From Micromonospora inositola (GTDB lineage: Bacteria > Actinomycetota > Actinomycetes > Mycobacteriales > Micromonosporaceae), in assembly GCF_900090285.1 (NCBI RefSeq), contig NZ_LT607754.1, forward strand, positions 6,536,001 to 6,600,000: a stretch of DNA of 64,000 nt, read 5' to 3'. Shown one piece after another: positions 31,744 to 40,575 of the stretch (positions within the stretch are counted from its first letter, which is position 1; each line of letters opens with the position of its first letter). The notes under the pieces are model-generated. The model saw only the letters and a program-made list of their open reading frames with translations, was not told the DNA's origin and made no database searches. A program made the position numbers and the translations under genes.

Positions 31744-32205
31744 GTGATCAACTTTCATGTCGACCGGTCCAGCAGCGTCCCCGCCTACGCCCAACTGGTG
31801 CGGCAGGTGCGCGAAGGGCTACGGATCGGGACGCTGCAACCCGGGGACCAACTCCCCACCGTGCGCAGCGTGGTGACCTCGTGCACGGTCAACCCGACCA
31901 CGGTGCTTAAGGCCTACCGGGAACTGGAGCTGTCCGGCCTGGTGGAGGCGCGGCAGGGGGCGGGCACCTTCGTCAGCGGAACGCTCGGCCACGCGGATCC
32001 CCATGTCATGGCCCGCTTACGCAGCAGCCTGGCCCGGTGGCTCGGCCAGGCCCGCGAGTTCGGTCTGGAGGACGAGGACGTCCAGGCGCTGCTCGCCTCG
32101 GTGATCGCGGAGAACTCGGCGCGCAGGGCCCAGGCTGGCGGCGACCGGACGCAGGCAGAACCGGCACCGGGCGCTGGGTTCCAGAAGAAGGAAGGCGCCG
32201 CATGA
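31744..32205 (+). CDS. GntR-family (YtrA-type) transcriptional regulator
   Basis: The 153-residue regulator has a winged-helix domain at the N-terminus: Val-Pro-Ala-Tyr-Ala-Gln-Leu-Val, Pro-Gly-Asp-Gln-Leu-Pro-Thr-Val-Arg, Asn-Pro-Thr-Thr-Val-Leu-Lys-Ala-Tyr-Arg-Glu-Leu and Gly-Ala-Gly-Thr-Phe-Val. A short helical C-terminal domain of about 70 residues follows. The small effector domain is typical of the YtrA subfamily, which represses ABC exporter operons and is induced by wall-active antibiotics. GGAGGA precedes the GTG. The stop overlaps the ABC ATPase start by ATGA. Confidence 0.85.
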   Translation: MINFHVDRSSSVPAYAQLVRQVREGLRIGTLQPGDQLPTVRSVVTSCTVNPTTVLKAYRELELSGLVEARQGAGTFVSGTLGHADPHVMARLRSSLARWLGQAREFGLEDEDVQALLASVIAENSARRAQAGGDRTQAEPAPGAGFQKKEGAA

Positions 32206-33122
32206 GCGAGCCGTCCATCGCCGTGGAAGCCCGCGACGTGGGCAGGCGCTACGGCACCGTTTGGGCGCTACGGGAGTGCAGCTTCCAACTGCCCGCCAGC
32301 CGCATCATCGCGCTGGTCGGCGCGAACGGCGCGGGCAAGTCGACGCTGATGAGCATTATCGCCGGTACGTTGGCGGCCACCTGCGGCTCGCTGCTGGTCC
32401 ACGGCCGACCGATGGTGAAGGGCAGGTCCACCAACGGGGGTGGCTCTGCCGGGAGCCGGGTCGCGATCCTGGCCCAGGACAAGCCGCTGTACCGGGACTT
32501 CAGTGTGTCGGACATGCTCCGCTTCGGAAGGTCGATGAACCGCGTGTGGGACCAGCGGCGGGCGCTGTCGTGGCTTCAGCGCTTCGACATCCCCCTGGAC
32601 CGCCGCTGCGGCAAGCTGTCGGGCGGGCAGCGGGCGCAGGTCGCGCTGGCGGTCGCCCTGGGCTCCCGCCCAGCGGTGCTGCTGTTGGACGAGCCCCTCG
32701 CGAACCTGGACCCGGTGGCCCGCACCGAGGTGACCGGCGAACTCATGGCGGAGGCCGCCGACAGCGACATGACCGTCATGCTGTCGACCCACATCATCGC
32801 CGAGCTCAGTGGCGTCGGTGACCATCTGCTGCTGCTCGACGCGGGCCGGCCCGTGCTCACCGGCGACGTCGAGGATCTGCTCGACAGCCACGTGCGGCTG
32901 ACCGGACCCCGCGCGGACCAGCCACCTGGCCCGGGCGCGATCGTCCAGGCGCAGCACACTGACCGCCAGTCCACGTTCGTCCTCCGGCAGCCAGCGCCAC
33001 CGACGGCGCACGCCGTCGTCGCCCCCGGCTGGACCGCCCAGCCCATCACCCTGGACGAGCTGATCCTGACCTACCTCAAGGCATCGTCCAAGGCACACCA
33101 CGATCTGGAGACAGCAGCATGA
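32202..33122 (+). CDS. ABC transporter ATP-binding protein
   Basis: The 306-residue nucleotide-binding subunit has Walker A Gly-Ala-Asn-Gly-Ala-Gly-Lys-Ser-Thr at 40-48, signature Leu-Ser-Gly-Gly-Gln at 139-143 and Walker B Val-Leu-Leu-Leu-Asp-Glu-Pro at 159-165. A switch His follows in Ser-Thr-His. The last 80 residues are a C-terminal extension seen in exporters of the YtrB/EcsA kind. It is coupled by ATGA overlaps to the GntR regulator and to the permease. Together they resemble a YtrA-type antibiotic- or stress-responsive exporter; the substrate is unknown. Confidence 0.9.
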   Translation: MSEPSIAVEARDVGRRYGTVWALRECSFQLPASRIIALVGANGAGKSTLMSIIAGTLAATCGSLLVHGRPMVKGRSTNGGGSAGSRVAILAQDKPLYRDFSVSDMLRFGRSMNRVWDQRRALSWLQRFDIPLDRRCGKLSGGQRAQVALAVALGSRPAVLLLDEPLANLDPVARTEVTGELMAEAADSDMTVMLSTHIIAELSGVGDHLLLLDAGRPVLTGDVEDLLDSHVRLTGPRADQPPGPGAIVQAQHTDRQSTFVLRQPAPPTAHAVVAPGWTAQPITLDELILTYLKASSKAHHDLETAA

Positions 33123-34183
33123 GCCCGGTCACCCAAGCGCCCGCCCCCACGAACCGCCAGGACGATCTCGCGTCCGCCGGGGGCGTCCGCGGTCTGCTGT
33201 GGCTGACCTGGCGCCAGCACCGCTGGACCCTGATCGGCACGCTCATCCTGGCTGCGGTCCTGGTGGGCTGGATGACCTACCTATCCATGGAACTGACTGA
33301 CCTGTGGCACCAGTGCCACGACACGTTCTGCCCGGAGAACTCCCCGCAAGGCGAGCGGCTCGCCGGGTCCTCGAGCCTGGTCTTGACCCTGGGTGCCCTG
33401 TCGCGGCTGGTGCAGTACATGCCGCTGCTGATCGGCGTGTTCATCGGCGTCCCGGTGCTGACCAGGGAGCACGAGCAGCGAACCCTGCTGCTGGCCTGGA
33501 GCCAGGACGTCTCCCCGACGCGCTGGCTGTGGACCAAGCTCGGCTTGCTTGGCCTGTTCGTGACGGCTGTGACCGCGGCCGTCGCCGGCGTCAGCGATCA
33601 CCTTGCGCACCTGGAAACCCAGGTCGCTCCGGGAAACCTCTTCAACTACGTGCCGTTCCTGAACACCGGGATGCTGCCGGTCGCGATCAGCATCTGCTGG
33701 TTCGCGGTCGGCGTTGCACTCGGCGCCGCGATCAAACGCACGCTCCCCGCCGTGTTCGGCGTGATCGCGGGCTTCATCGGCCTGACCTACCTCGTCCAGT
33801 GGCGCTACCCCACCCTCATGAAGCCGTTATCCGCGCACCTGCAAGTGGGCGGGCCGGACGGCGGTCTGTTGCGCGACAACGCCCTGGTCGTCAAGGGCGG
33901 CATGATCGACTACGGTAGCGACGGTCCGTCCGGCGCGTTCGACGCCTCTGGACGCCAGTTCAGCGGCGTCGAGCTGCAACGCCTCTGCCCGCCCGACAAC
34001 GGTGCCGGCACGATGCTCTCCTGCTACTCCAACAACCATCTCCTGCAGCACCTGCAGTACCAGCCGGGCAGCCGGATCCCCGACTTCCATCTGATCGTCG
34101 CGACCGGCTACCTGGGCCTGACCGCGGTGGCCCTCGCCGCCGTCTGGTTAATCGTCCGCCGCACCAACCTCAGCGCGGGCTGA
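33119..34183 (+). CDS. ABC transporter permease
   Basis: The 354-residue membrane protein has about six hydrophobic segments (near 40-60, 95-125, 145-165, 185-205, 210-230 and 325-345). A large extracytoplasmic loop (about 235-320) containing several Cys lies between the last two. The arrangement matches ABC-2-type permeases encoded with YtrA-type regulators. ATGA overlap with the ATPase gene shows coupled translation. No substrate-specific motif is visible. Confidence 0.8.
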   Translation: MSPVTQAPAPTNRQDDLASAGGVRGLLWLTWRQHRWTLIGTLILAAVLVGWMTYLSMELTDLWHQCHDTFCPENSPQGERLAGSSSLVLTLGALSRLVQYMPLLIGVFIGVPVLTREHEQRTLLLAWSQDVSPTRWLWTKLGLLGLFVTAVTAAVAGVSDHLAHLETQVAPGNLFNYVPFLNTGMLPVAISICWFAVGVALGAAIKRTLPAVFGVIAGFIGLTYLVQWRYPTLMKPLSAHLQVGGPDGGLLRDNALVVKGGMIDYGSDGPSGAFDASGRQFSGVELQRLCPPDNGAGTMLSCYSNNHLLQHLQYQPGSRIPDFHLIVATGYLGLTAVALAAVWLIVRRTNLSAG

Positions 34184-34532
34184 CCCCCAGCCCCCGAGGT
34201 ATCGCACCCCTCGGCAACGATGCGCCGTGCCGCAGGACGATATCGATGCGGAAACCTGAACGAAGACGGTCGGCCGGTACGCCGGCGACCATCTTGACGA
34301 TGACGCGCTGTCCGCTCATCAGCGTAAGTCGTTTTGTGTCAAGCTTTTGGTCGGTGCCTCGGCCGTCGTCTGTCCCTGCATAGCGGTGATGGGGTTGGTC
34401 CCCGGCAACGTGTAATCGGGTTGATGAGACGACGGGCCGGGGCTGCCCATGATGACCGGCGAGATCACAGTGCGTGTCTCAATGCCGCGTAGGGCTCGCC
34501 CCGGCCGTCAGCTTGAACGCCGCGACGAGGAA
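34184..34532. other. Gene-free spacer before the IS110 transposase end
   Basis: 349 nt with no coding signal. It includes a weak 6-bp hairpin after the permease stop (near 34194-34214) and probably the non-coding end of the IS110 element, whose boundary cannot be set because the family lacks clear inverted repeats. Confidence 0.35.
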
Positions 34533-35885
34533 TCAGGCGGCTAGAGCCACCTGCCTGCGGTGGTGGCTGCCGTAGGTGGCGATGTCGGCGTTCCACGCTC
34601 GTCCGGTGGTGATGACGGCGTGCAACTGGCGCAGGATCGCCGCGGCGATGACGGTCTGGGCTTGGGTCGCCGTGAGTTTGTTGGTCTCCCGGGTGGTCAG
34701 ATGCTGGTAGCGGGCGGCATAGACGGCATTGCTGCGCTGGGCGCCCCAGACCGCCCGCCAGGCGGCCAGACGCAGCGCGGGTCGGCCCTGGCCGGTGAGT
34801 TTGGTGCGGCCGACGAACGTCCCGGACAGTTTCTCCCGCGGTGCGAGGCCGGCGTGCTTGACCAGGGCGCGGGCGGTGGCGAACCGGTTCGGGTCACCGG
34901 TCTCGGCGAGGATCGCCGCCGCGCCGACCGCGGATAGGCCGGGGATGGAGGTGGCCAGTTCGGTCAGCTTGAGCTCGTCGAGGACGCGGGTCATCCGGGT
35001 GTCGGTGTCGGTGAGTTTGTCGGCGGCGGTGTGCCAGTCCTGCAGCAGGAACGCGACCCGCTCCAGCGCACCGGGCCGGTGGGCGGTCACCCCGGTGGGG
35101 TCGGTCAACGCGGTGAACAGGTGCCGCAGGATGCGCAGCGAGGGTTTGCACCCACCGCGGCGGGTGATCTCACGGCGCACGGCCTGCTCGAATCGGGCCG
35201 CACCGAGGCGTCGGGTGCGGGCGAGGTCACCGCCGTCACGCTGGCAGATCACCGTCATCGCCGCCGCCCAGGTGCGGGACCGCAACGGCTGCTTGGCGGT
35301 GTCGAGCGCGGCGGGCCACACACACTCGAGCAGCGCGCGGATCTGCTGGACCTGGCTGACCATCTCGATGATGAGCTGTTCGCGGCGGGCGCCCAGATGC
35401 CGCAGCCGGCCCCAGGTCTCATCGACCGGCTCGGGTACGTAGCAGCGCAGCTGCGCGGTCAGCCGGGCGATGAGCACCGCGTCCTTCTCATCGGTTTTGT
35501 CCGAGGTCAGGTCCTCGCTGCGCCGCGCCCACGAGGTCAGCATCGGCTGCACACACACGAACGGCATCGCCCGGTCCGCAGCGAGCTGGCCGAGGACCCG
35601 CCACCGGTGCCCGGTCGGCTCGCACGCCACCGTCACCCCCGCCCAGCCTTTCGCCGTGGCCCGCTCGGCGGCCCAGTCCAGCGCTGCCCCGAGATTCCAG
35701 GCCCGGCAGCGGAATGTCTTACGGGCCAACACCTTCGAGTCGTGATCGGTGACTACGACCATCTGCTTCGCGTCGGCCAAATCGATCCCCACGATCGCGT
35801 TGGTCACCGGCACCAACGCCCGCAGCCGAGCAAGCCGGGCGTTGCGGTTGCGATCACCCCGGGACACACCGCTACCGTTACCCAT
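34533..35885 (-). CDS. IS110-family transposase
   Basis: The protein has 450 residues. The N-terminal RuvC-like domain shows Gly-Ile-Asp-Leu-Ala-Asp-Ala-Lys, Cys-Glu-Pro-Thr-Gly-His and Asp-Lys-Thr-Asp-Glu-Lys-Asp-Ala, giving the DEDD acidic set. The C-terminal transposase_20 domain has Ile-Pro-Gly-Leu-Ser-Ala-Val-Gly-Ala and Phe-Ala-Thr-Ala-Arg-Ala-Leu-Val-Lys-His-Ala-Gly-Leu-Ala-Pro, followed by the Ser-containing core. The ATG at 35885 is chosen for its GGAGGAGGA ribosome site. IS110 elements use a DEDD recombinase guided by a bridge RNA encoded in a flanking non-coding end. The spacer at 34184-34532 or 35886-35978 would hold it. The gene is complete. Confidence 0.9.
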   Translation of the reverse strand: MGNGSGVSRGDRNRNARLARLRALVPVTNAIVGIDLADAKQMVVVTDHDSKVLARKTFRCRAWNLGAALDWAAERATAKGWAGVTVACEPTGHRWRVLGQLAADRAMPFVCVQPMLTSWARRSEDLTSDKTDEKDAVLIARLTAQLRCYVPEPVDETWGRLRHLGARREQLIIEMVSQVQQIRALLECVWPAALDTAKQPLRSRTWAAAMTVICQRDGGDLARTRRLGAARFEQAVRREITRRGGCKPSLRILRHLFTALTDPTGVTAHRPGALERVAFLLQDWHTAADKLTDTDTRMTRVLDELKLTELATSIPGLSAVGAAAILAETGDPNRFATARALVKHAGLAPREKLSGTFVGRTKLTGQGRPALRLAAWRAVWGAQRSNAVYAARYQHLTTRETNKLTATQAQTVIAAAILRQLHAVITTGRAWNADIATYGSHHRRQVALAA

Positions 35886-35978
35886 GAACGTCCTCCTCCT
35901 GCGATGGGACACCAAGCCCGACAAGCGCATCAGGGGGACGTTCCTACGTCCTGCATCGACACGCAGAACGTCTTTCTA

Positions 35979-36043
35979 TGCCGCGATCCGCGCGTGGCGG
36001 AGCGTGACGGCGGCCGCTACCGCTCGGCATCCTGATCTGCCGA
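35979..36043. repeat. Dispersed repeat, type A copy 1
   Basis: This 65-bp sequence begins TGCCGCGATCCGCGCGTGGC and ends CCTGATCTGCCGA. Copy 2 at 43023-43088 is identical apart from the last 9 bases. It lies in a gene-free stretch upstream of the IS110 transposase gene and has internal dyads (GCGGCCGC). Confidence 0.75.
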
Positions 36044-36176
36044 GAAGCGAGCACTGGAACATATCGGCCAGCTTGAGCATCTGACATCGAGGCCCGGATA
36101 GGACAAGCCGCGCGAGCGTAGGCAAACGAGCCGGCGGGCCCGTCTGAGACCGCGATTACGGCTACCTTTGCCTACC

Positions 36177-36310
36177 TCACCGGTAGGTGAAGACGAACCC
36201 GCCCTCGACGTTCGGGGCTGGGCGGTGCACCATCTCGGCCTCGACGGTGAAGCCGGCGGCGTCCAGCCAGGCCGCGACCCGATCCGGTGGGCGGCGGTGA
36301 AGCCTCAGAC
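36177..36310 (-). pseudogene. SAM-methyltransferase C-terminal remnant
   Basis: Reading on the minus strand to TGA at 36177-36179, the frame encodes Asp-Arg-Val-Ala-Ala-Trp-Leu-Asp-Ala-Ala-Gly-Phe-Thr-Val-Glu-Ala-Glu-Met and ends Gly-Gly-Phe-Val-Phe-Thr-Tyr-Arg. This is typical of the last strand-helix-strand of class I methyltransferases in actinobacteria. No start or SAM-binding motif remains; the 5' part has been replaced by the region of the plus-strand gene at 36365. Confidence 0.45.
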
Positions 36311-36364
36311 GGGTGCACCGGGCCAAGTCTGGATCAGCCGATCAAGTGGCCTTATCCTGCCGCA

Positions 36365-36832
36365 ATGCAGCAGACGTGGCGGGTGTCGTTAGTGGGGCGG
36401 GCTTTCGGCATCGTCGTTCTGGTTCTGGCCGGCATCGTCGCCTCGGCCATCATCGTCAGCGGGCTCGATCTTGCCACGAAGATCGTCTCTGTGGCTATTA
36501 TCGTGGGCTTCGCGGCTTATGCCTACGTGAACGCATTGCGCCCATCGATCACGTTGACCAATTCCGAGCTGGTGATCCGGAACAAGTTCAAGACGTACCG
36601 GATCGATCTCAATACGATCGCGCGAGTGGACGCCGGCTATTACGGCATAGGCGTGCAGACAAGCCACGGTCAGGTGGTCCATGGTTGGGCTGTCCAGAAG
36701 TCGAACCTCGCCCGATGGCTTGGCCGGCGGACCCGCGCGGATCTCGTCGTCGAGGCGATCGAGAAGGAGGTCACGGCCGCAGATGAGAGTCATCAGCCAC
36801 GAGAACATTCAACCACCCATGACCGAATGTGA
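36365..36832 (+). CDS. Membrane protein with PH-like domain
   Basis: This 155-residue protein has two adjacent membrane helices (about residues 10-30 and 34-52). Short strands follow with Pro-Ser-Ile-Thr-Leu-Thr-Asn-Ser-Glu-Leu-Val-Ile-Arg-Asn and Thr-Tyr-Arg-Ile-Asp-Leu-Asn-Thr-Ile-Ala-Arg-Val, the beginning of a bacterial PH domain. The arrangement is common in small actinobacterial PH-domain membrane proteins of unknown function. There is no clear ribosome site, so the transcript may be leaderless. Confidence 0.6.
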   Translation: MQQTWRVSLVGRAFGIVVLVLAGIVASAIIVSGLDLATKIVSVAIIVGFAAYAYVNALRPSITLTNSELVIRNKFKTYRIDLNTIARVDAGYYGIGVQTSHGQVVHGWAVQKSNLARWLGRRTRADLVVEAIEKEVTAADESHQPREHSTTHDRM

Positions 36833-37074
36833 TACGGCGCAGGGCAGGCGTTCGGGTCAGTTCTTGGCGTCCTTCGAGGGGAACGACGCTGGTGTGCCAC
36901 TATCCGCTTCTGCCGAAGAGAGTGCGCCTGCGTCTCGGCGATGAGGCGCGGTTAGCCGATATCCCAGGACGCGAGGTGAGAGTCCCGCCCGCGCGTCATG
37001 CAAGGGCACGTATCAGTGCCGGGGCGGCCGCCGCGTCGGGGCTGCGAAATTCGCTGTCCGGTCGTCGGAGCACA

Positions 37075-37875
37075 GTGATAGAAAGCCGGGTGCACAAAAT
37101 TCTCACGTTCCCTGATCATCTGCGGCTGATCAACGAACGGTCGGCCGCCTTCCGCGCTGCGGTCGCCGCGGCACCCAGCCTCGACATGCAGGTGCCGACC
37201 TCTCCCGAGCGGACGCTGTTCGATCTCGTGCAACACGTGGGCATGGCCCGCCGCAAATCGGCCGCCATCGTCGCCGCAGGGCCCGCGGACGCGCCCCCGG
37301 AGAAGTCGGCTTGGGAGGACGGCATGGGTGCGCCTCGGGAACGCGAGGCACTGCTGGCCTGGTGGACCGAGTCCGTCGAGCTAATGACGAGCGTGCTGCG
37401 TGAGGCCGCCCCGGATCGCGGTTGTTGGACGTGGTGGGGGGACTCGCCGTCACCGCAAACCTCTGGTGCCTGGGCGCGGCGACAGGTTCCCGAGATCGCG
37501 GTGCACACCTACGACGCCCAGCTCACGGTGGGTGCCCCGCAGCCGCTATCGGACGAGGTCGCCCTCGACGGTTTCGACGACTGCCAGTTCACCCTCTGCG
37601 CGACGACGGTCGCCTGGCCACACGAACCCGCCATCGTCGATTACCACGCCACCGAGGGCCACTCCTGGCGCCTTCGGCTTTCCCACGACGGCGCACAGGT
37701 CGCCCGCTTCACACCCGCTGCCGGCGAGGACCCCGACACGGCCGACGCCTCCGCCCGGGGCACGGCCAGTGACCTGGTCCTGTTCTTCTACGCCCGCATA
37801 CCGCTGGATTCGCTGAAGTTCGAAGGCGACCGTCGTATCTTCGATCAGCTCGCCGCCTGGGACCCGTCCGTGTGA
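37075..37875 (+). CDS. Maleylpyruvate isomerase-family (mycothiol-dependent fold) protein
   Basis: The product has 266 residues with a DinB-like four-helix N-terminal domain: Asp-His-Leu-Arg-Leu-Ile, Thr-Leu-Phe-Asp-Leu-Val-Gln-His-Val-Gly and Trp-Thr-Trp-Trp-Gly-Asp. Then come Trp-Ala-Arg-Arg-Gln-Val-Pro-Glu-Ile-Ala-Val-His-Thr-Tyr-Asp-Ala and a C-terminal MDMPI-type domain. The conserved His and Glu/His residues could bind a metal as in mycothiol-dependent maleylpyruvate isomerase. Members act in thiol-dependent detoxification, but most, like this one, have no known substrate. The GTG at 37075 has CGGAG upstream; a GTG at 37090 is possible. Confidence 0.75.
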   Translation: MIESRVHKILTFPDHLRLINERSAAFRAAVAAAPSLDMQVPTSPERTLFDLVQHVGMARRKSAAIVAAGPADAPPEKSAWEDGMGAPREREALLAWWTESVELMTSVLREAAPDRGCWTWWGDSPSPQTSGAWARRQVPEIAVHTYDAQLTVGAPQPLSDEVALDGFDDCQFTLCATTVAWPHEPAIVDYHATEGHSWRLRLSHDGAQVARFTPAAGEDPDTADASARGTASDLVLFFYARIPLDSLKFEGDRRIFDQLAAWDPSV

Positions 37876-38205
37876 CAACCGACGACATGCGATCTCGTGC
37901 ACCCGGAGGCCGAGGCCGCAGCGAAGTCGCAGGTATCCGGCTCGGGTGTCTACGCTCGTGAACAACGCCCTCTTCTGCCGCTGACAGCGCGTCCGAGACG
38001 ACCGGATCTGCCGAATACAGGACACTCGCTGGACGACTTATCCGAGGGATGTAGCTGGGATCCCTGTGGGAGCCGAGCAGCCCCGGCCGGCGAAGAACGC
38101 GCCGGTCGGGCGACCAGTGGCTGGGGCTGTTCCAGGCCCGCAGGCCCGCCGATAGCGACCGTTTCGGACCATCCGATCATCCCGTCCTACATGCGTGGGG
38201 TGCGA
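37876..38205. other. Gene-free spacer between convergent genes
   Basis: 330 nt without a coding signal. It contains GGATCTGCCGAATACAGGAC at about 38002, which matches the end of the dispersed repeats, and a GC-rich imperfect hairpin region near 38080. Confidence 0.35.
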
Positions 38206-38928
38206 TCAGGTGTCGCCGGGCGTGACGAGGCCGGTCTCGTAGGCCAGGACGACCGCCTGCGCACGGTCGCGGAGGGCGAGTTTGGCGAAGATCCGCGCCA
38301 CGTGGGTCTTCACCGTCGCCTCGCTCAGGGTCAGCGCCTGGGCCAGTTCGGTGTTGGAGAGACCGCGGCCGAGGAGCGTCAGCACTTCCAGTTCGCGCGG
38401 CGTCAGCGCGGCGAGATCCCGGTGGATGGCGGGGGTCGGTCCGTCGCCAGCCGATTGGTCCGCGCTGGCGAAGCGCTGGACGAGCCGCCGGGTTATCGAG
38501 GGCGCGAGGAGGGCGTCGCCGGTGTCGACGAGGCGTACGGCGGCGGCGAGGTGGTCGGCGGTGACGTCCTTGAGGAGGAAGCCGCTTGCGCCGAGTGCCA
38601 GGGCGGCGTAGACGTATCGGTCGAGGTCGAACGTGGTGAGCATGAGCACCCGGCAGCGGGGGCTGTACTCCAGGATGCGTCGGGTTGCCTCGAGCCCGTC
38701 CATCGTCGGCATGCGGATGTCCATTAGCACGACGTTGGGACGCAGCCGCCGCTCGGCCGCCACCGCCTCGGCGCCGTCAGCGGCCTCGCCGACCACGTCG
38801 ATGCCGCGGGCGGTGAGGATCAGCCGGAAGCCGGTGCGGATCAGCTCCTGGTCGTCGGCGATGAGCACACGCGGCGAGGGCAAAGGCGCCGGACCGGGCG
38901 GTCTGGCAGGGTCGGGCTGGGCCTTCAC
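38206..38928 (-). CDS. NarL/LuxR-family response regulator
   Basis: The 240-residue regulator has a receiver domain with Ala-Asp-Asp (25-26), phospho-acceptor Asp70 in Leu-Met-Asp-Ile-Arg-Met-Pro, Thr in Leu-Thr-Thr-Phe and Lys in Phe-Leu-Leu-Lys-Asp. A LuxR-type helix-turn-helix follows (Leu-Thr-Pro-Arg-Glu-Leu-Glu-Val-Leu and Leu-Ser-Glu-Ala-Thr-Val-Lys-Thr-His-Val). The N-terminus has an unusual Pro-rich lead of about 18 residues. Its start overlaps the histidine kinase stop by ATGA. The divergent MacB-type transporter is the probable target. Confidence 0.9.
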   Translation of the reverse strand: MKAQPDPARPPGPAPLPSPRVLIADDQELIRTGFRLILTARGIDVVGEAADGAEAVAAERRLRPNVVLMDIRMPTMDGLEATRRILEYSPRCRVLMLTTFDLDRYVYAALALGASGFLLKDVTADHLAAAVRLVDTGDALLAPSITRRLVQRFASADQSAGDGPTPAIHRDLAALTPRELEVLTLLGRGLSNTELAQALTLSEATVKTHVARIFAKLALRDRAQAVVLAYETGLVTPGDT

Positions 38929-39806
38929 GGGTGCTCCACCGGGATGCGGGCGCGGACCCGGTACCCGCCGCCGAGCCGCTGGCGGGCGTCGAGATCGCCA
39001 CCGTAGACCGCAACGCGCTGACGCAGCCCCAGCAATCCCCGCCCGGCGCCGTCTCCGCCGCGCGGTGCAGGCTGGTCGCCCGTCAGCACGCTGGGACCTC
39101 TGGTGAGCACCTCCACCCGCAGCGAGTGCTCGGCGTAGCGGATCGTCACCTCCGCCTTCCCTCCGGCGCCGTGCTTCAGCGCGTTCGTCAGTGCCTCCTG
39201 CACGATTCGGTACGCGGTGACGTCGATCCCGGACGGCAGTGGCCGCGGCTCACCGGAGATCCGCACCTCTACCGGCAGGCCGGCGAACGCGATTCGGTCG
39301 ATCAACGGGCTGAGCCTGCTCAGGCTGGGCTGCGGCGCCAGGTCGGCCCCGTCCGTGCCATCGTCGCCGTCCGCCGCGGGCGCCAGCAGGCCGAGCAGGT
39401 GCCGTAGCTCGGTCATCGTGGTCCGTCCGGCGCCCTCCACTGCCGACAGCGCCGCTGCGGCATCGTCGGGCATGGTCGTGAGCACCTCGCGCGCAGCGGC
39501 GGCCTGCACGATCATGAGGCTCACGTTGTGGCTCACGATGTCGTGCAGCTCCCGGGCGATGCGGGCACGCTCGGCGTCGACTGCGGTACGGGCCGCGCTC
39601 TCCCGCTCCCGTTCAAGGAGCCAGCCCCGCTCCTCCAGCGCCCGACGGTGCTCGCGCCGGGCCCGGACGAGTGCGACACCGAGCCATACCGCGGTCGCGC
39701 AGGCTGCGACGAGCGCGCCGACCAGCCACACCGCCCCCAATCCCACCCAAGCATTTTCGCAAACGCGGATCGGCGCCACATCATCCCCGGTGTCTAGCCG
39801 GTACAT
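38925..39806 (-). CDS. Sensor histidine kinase (HisKA_3)
   Basis: The 293-residue kinase has only one clear membrane segment (about residues 22-47), a short coiled linker and a HisKA_3 dimerisation domain. His88 is in Arg-Glu-Leu-His-Asp-Ile-Val-Ser-His-Asn. The HATPase domain has an Asn box in Ala-Leu-Thr-Asn-Ala-Leu-Lys-His and a Gly-rich lid. Kinases of this class often have four to six membrane helices, so the sensory part is reduced. Alternatively, the start at 39806 overlaps the operator; a GTG at 39779 would place it outside. It partners the NarL-type regulator and probably responds to envelope stress or a drug. Confidence 0.85.
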   Translation of the reverse strand: MYRLDTGDDVAPIRVCENAWVGLGAVWLVGALVAACATAVWLGVALVRARREHRRALEERGWLLERERESAARTAVDAERARIARELHDIVSHNVSLMIVQAAAAREVLTTMPDDAAAALSAVEGAGRTTMTELRHLLGLLAPAADGDDGTDGADLAPQPSLSRLSPLIDRIAFAGLPVEVRISGEPRPLPSGIDVTAYRIVQEALTNALKHGAGGKAEVTIRYAEHSLRVEVLTRGPSVLTGDQPAPRGGDGAGRGLLGLRQRVAVYGGDLDARQRLGGGYRVRARIPVEHP

Positions 39807-39844
39807 CCCTGGGATGACAGCCCCGGCGGTTTACATCCCGGGAC
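39802..39844. promoter_or_regulatory. Operator-like repeats between kinase and MacB-type operon
   Basis: TACATCCCTGGGATGA at 39802-39817 is near-palindromic, and a second TACATCCCGGGA begins at 39832. The two boxes are about 30 nt apart, three helical turns. This is the likely binding region of the NarL-type regulator for both divergent operons. Confidence 0.5.
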
Positions 39845-39882
39845 CGACGACCGGGCGCTACCCGCGGCCATAGCGTGCTGCC

Positions 39883-40575
39883 ATGACCATTGACACCTGC
39901 GTCGTGCGGCTGGACAACGTCCGCAAAGAGTACGGCGACACGACCGCCCTGGACGGCGTGTCGCTCGAGATCCGCACCGGTGAGGCGGTGGCGGTGATGG
40001 GCCCGTCGGGCTGCGGCAAGTCCACCATGCTGAACATGATCGCCGGGTTGGACCGGCCGACATCCGGGTCGGTGCGCGTCCACGACGAGGAGCTGGGCCG
40101 GCTGAACGAAACGAAGCTGGCGCTGTTCCGGCGGCACCGGATCGGCATGATCTTCCAGTTCTTCAACCTGCTCGACGACCTACCGGCGATAGACAACGTG
40201 GCGCTCGCCGCCCAGCTGACCGGTACCAAGGCAGGCCCGGCACGCAAGCGGGCCATGGAACTGCTCGACGAGCTCGGCATCGCCGACCGGCGCAACGCGT
40301 ATCCGGCGGCCCTCAGTGGCGGCGAGCGCCAGCGCGTCGCGGTGGCCCGGGCCCTCATGAACCGCCCGGCACTGCTGCTCGCCGACGAGCCGACCGGCGC
40401 CTTGGACAGCCGCTCCGGCGAGCAGGTGATGGACCTGCTGCTGGACCTCAACCAGATCGGGCAGACCCTGCTCATCGTCACCCACGACGAGCGGCTCGCG
40501 ACGCGGTGCGCCAGCCGCGTGGTCGAACTGGCTGACGGGCGGATCATCCGCGAACGCAGTCTGGAACGCGTATGA
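39883..40575 (+). CDS. MacB/LolD-type ABC ATPase
   Basis: The protein has 230 residues with Walker A Gly-Pro-Ser-Gly-Cys-Gly-Lys-Ser-Thr (40-48), signature Leu-Ser-Gly-Gly-Glu (144-148), Walker B Leu-Leu-Leu-Ala-Asp-Glu-Pro and a switch Val-Thr-His-Asp. It has the compact size of ATPases that pair with FtsX-like permeases in mechanotransmission-type exporters. It is coupled to the permease by ATGA and is divergent from the two-component genes. Export of lipids, peptides or drugs is the family role; the substrate is unknown. Confidence 0.9.
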   Translation: MTIDTCVVRLDNVRKEYGDTTALDGVSLEIRTGEAVAVMGPSGCGKSTMLNMIAGLDRPTSGSVRVHDEELGRLNETKLALFRRHRIGMIFQFFNLLDDLPAIDNVALAAQLTGTKAGPARKRAMELLDELGIADRRNAYPAALSGGERQRVAVARALMNRPALLLADEPTGALDSRSGEQVMDLLLDLNQIGQTLLIVTHDERLATRCASRVVELADGRIIRERSLERV

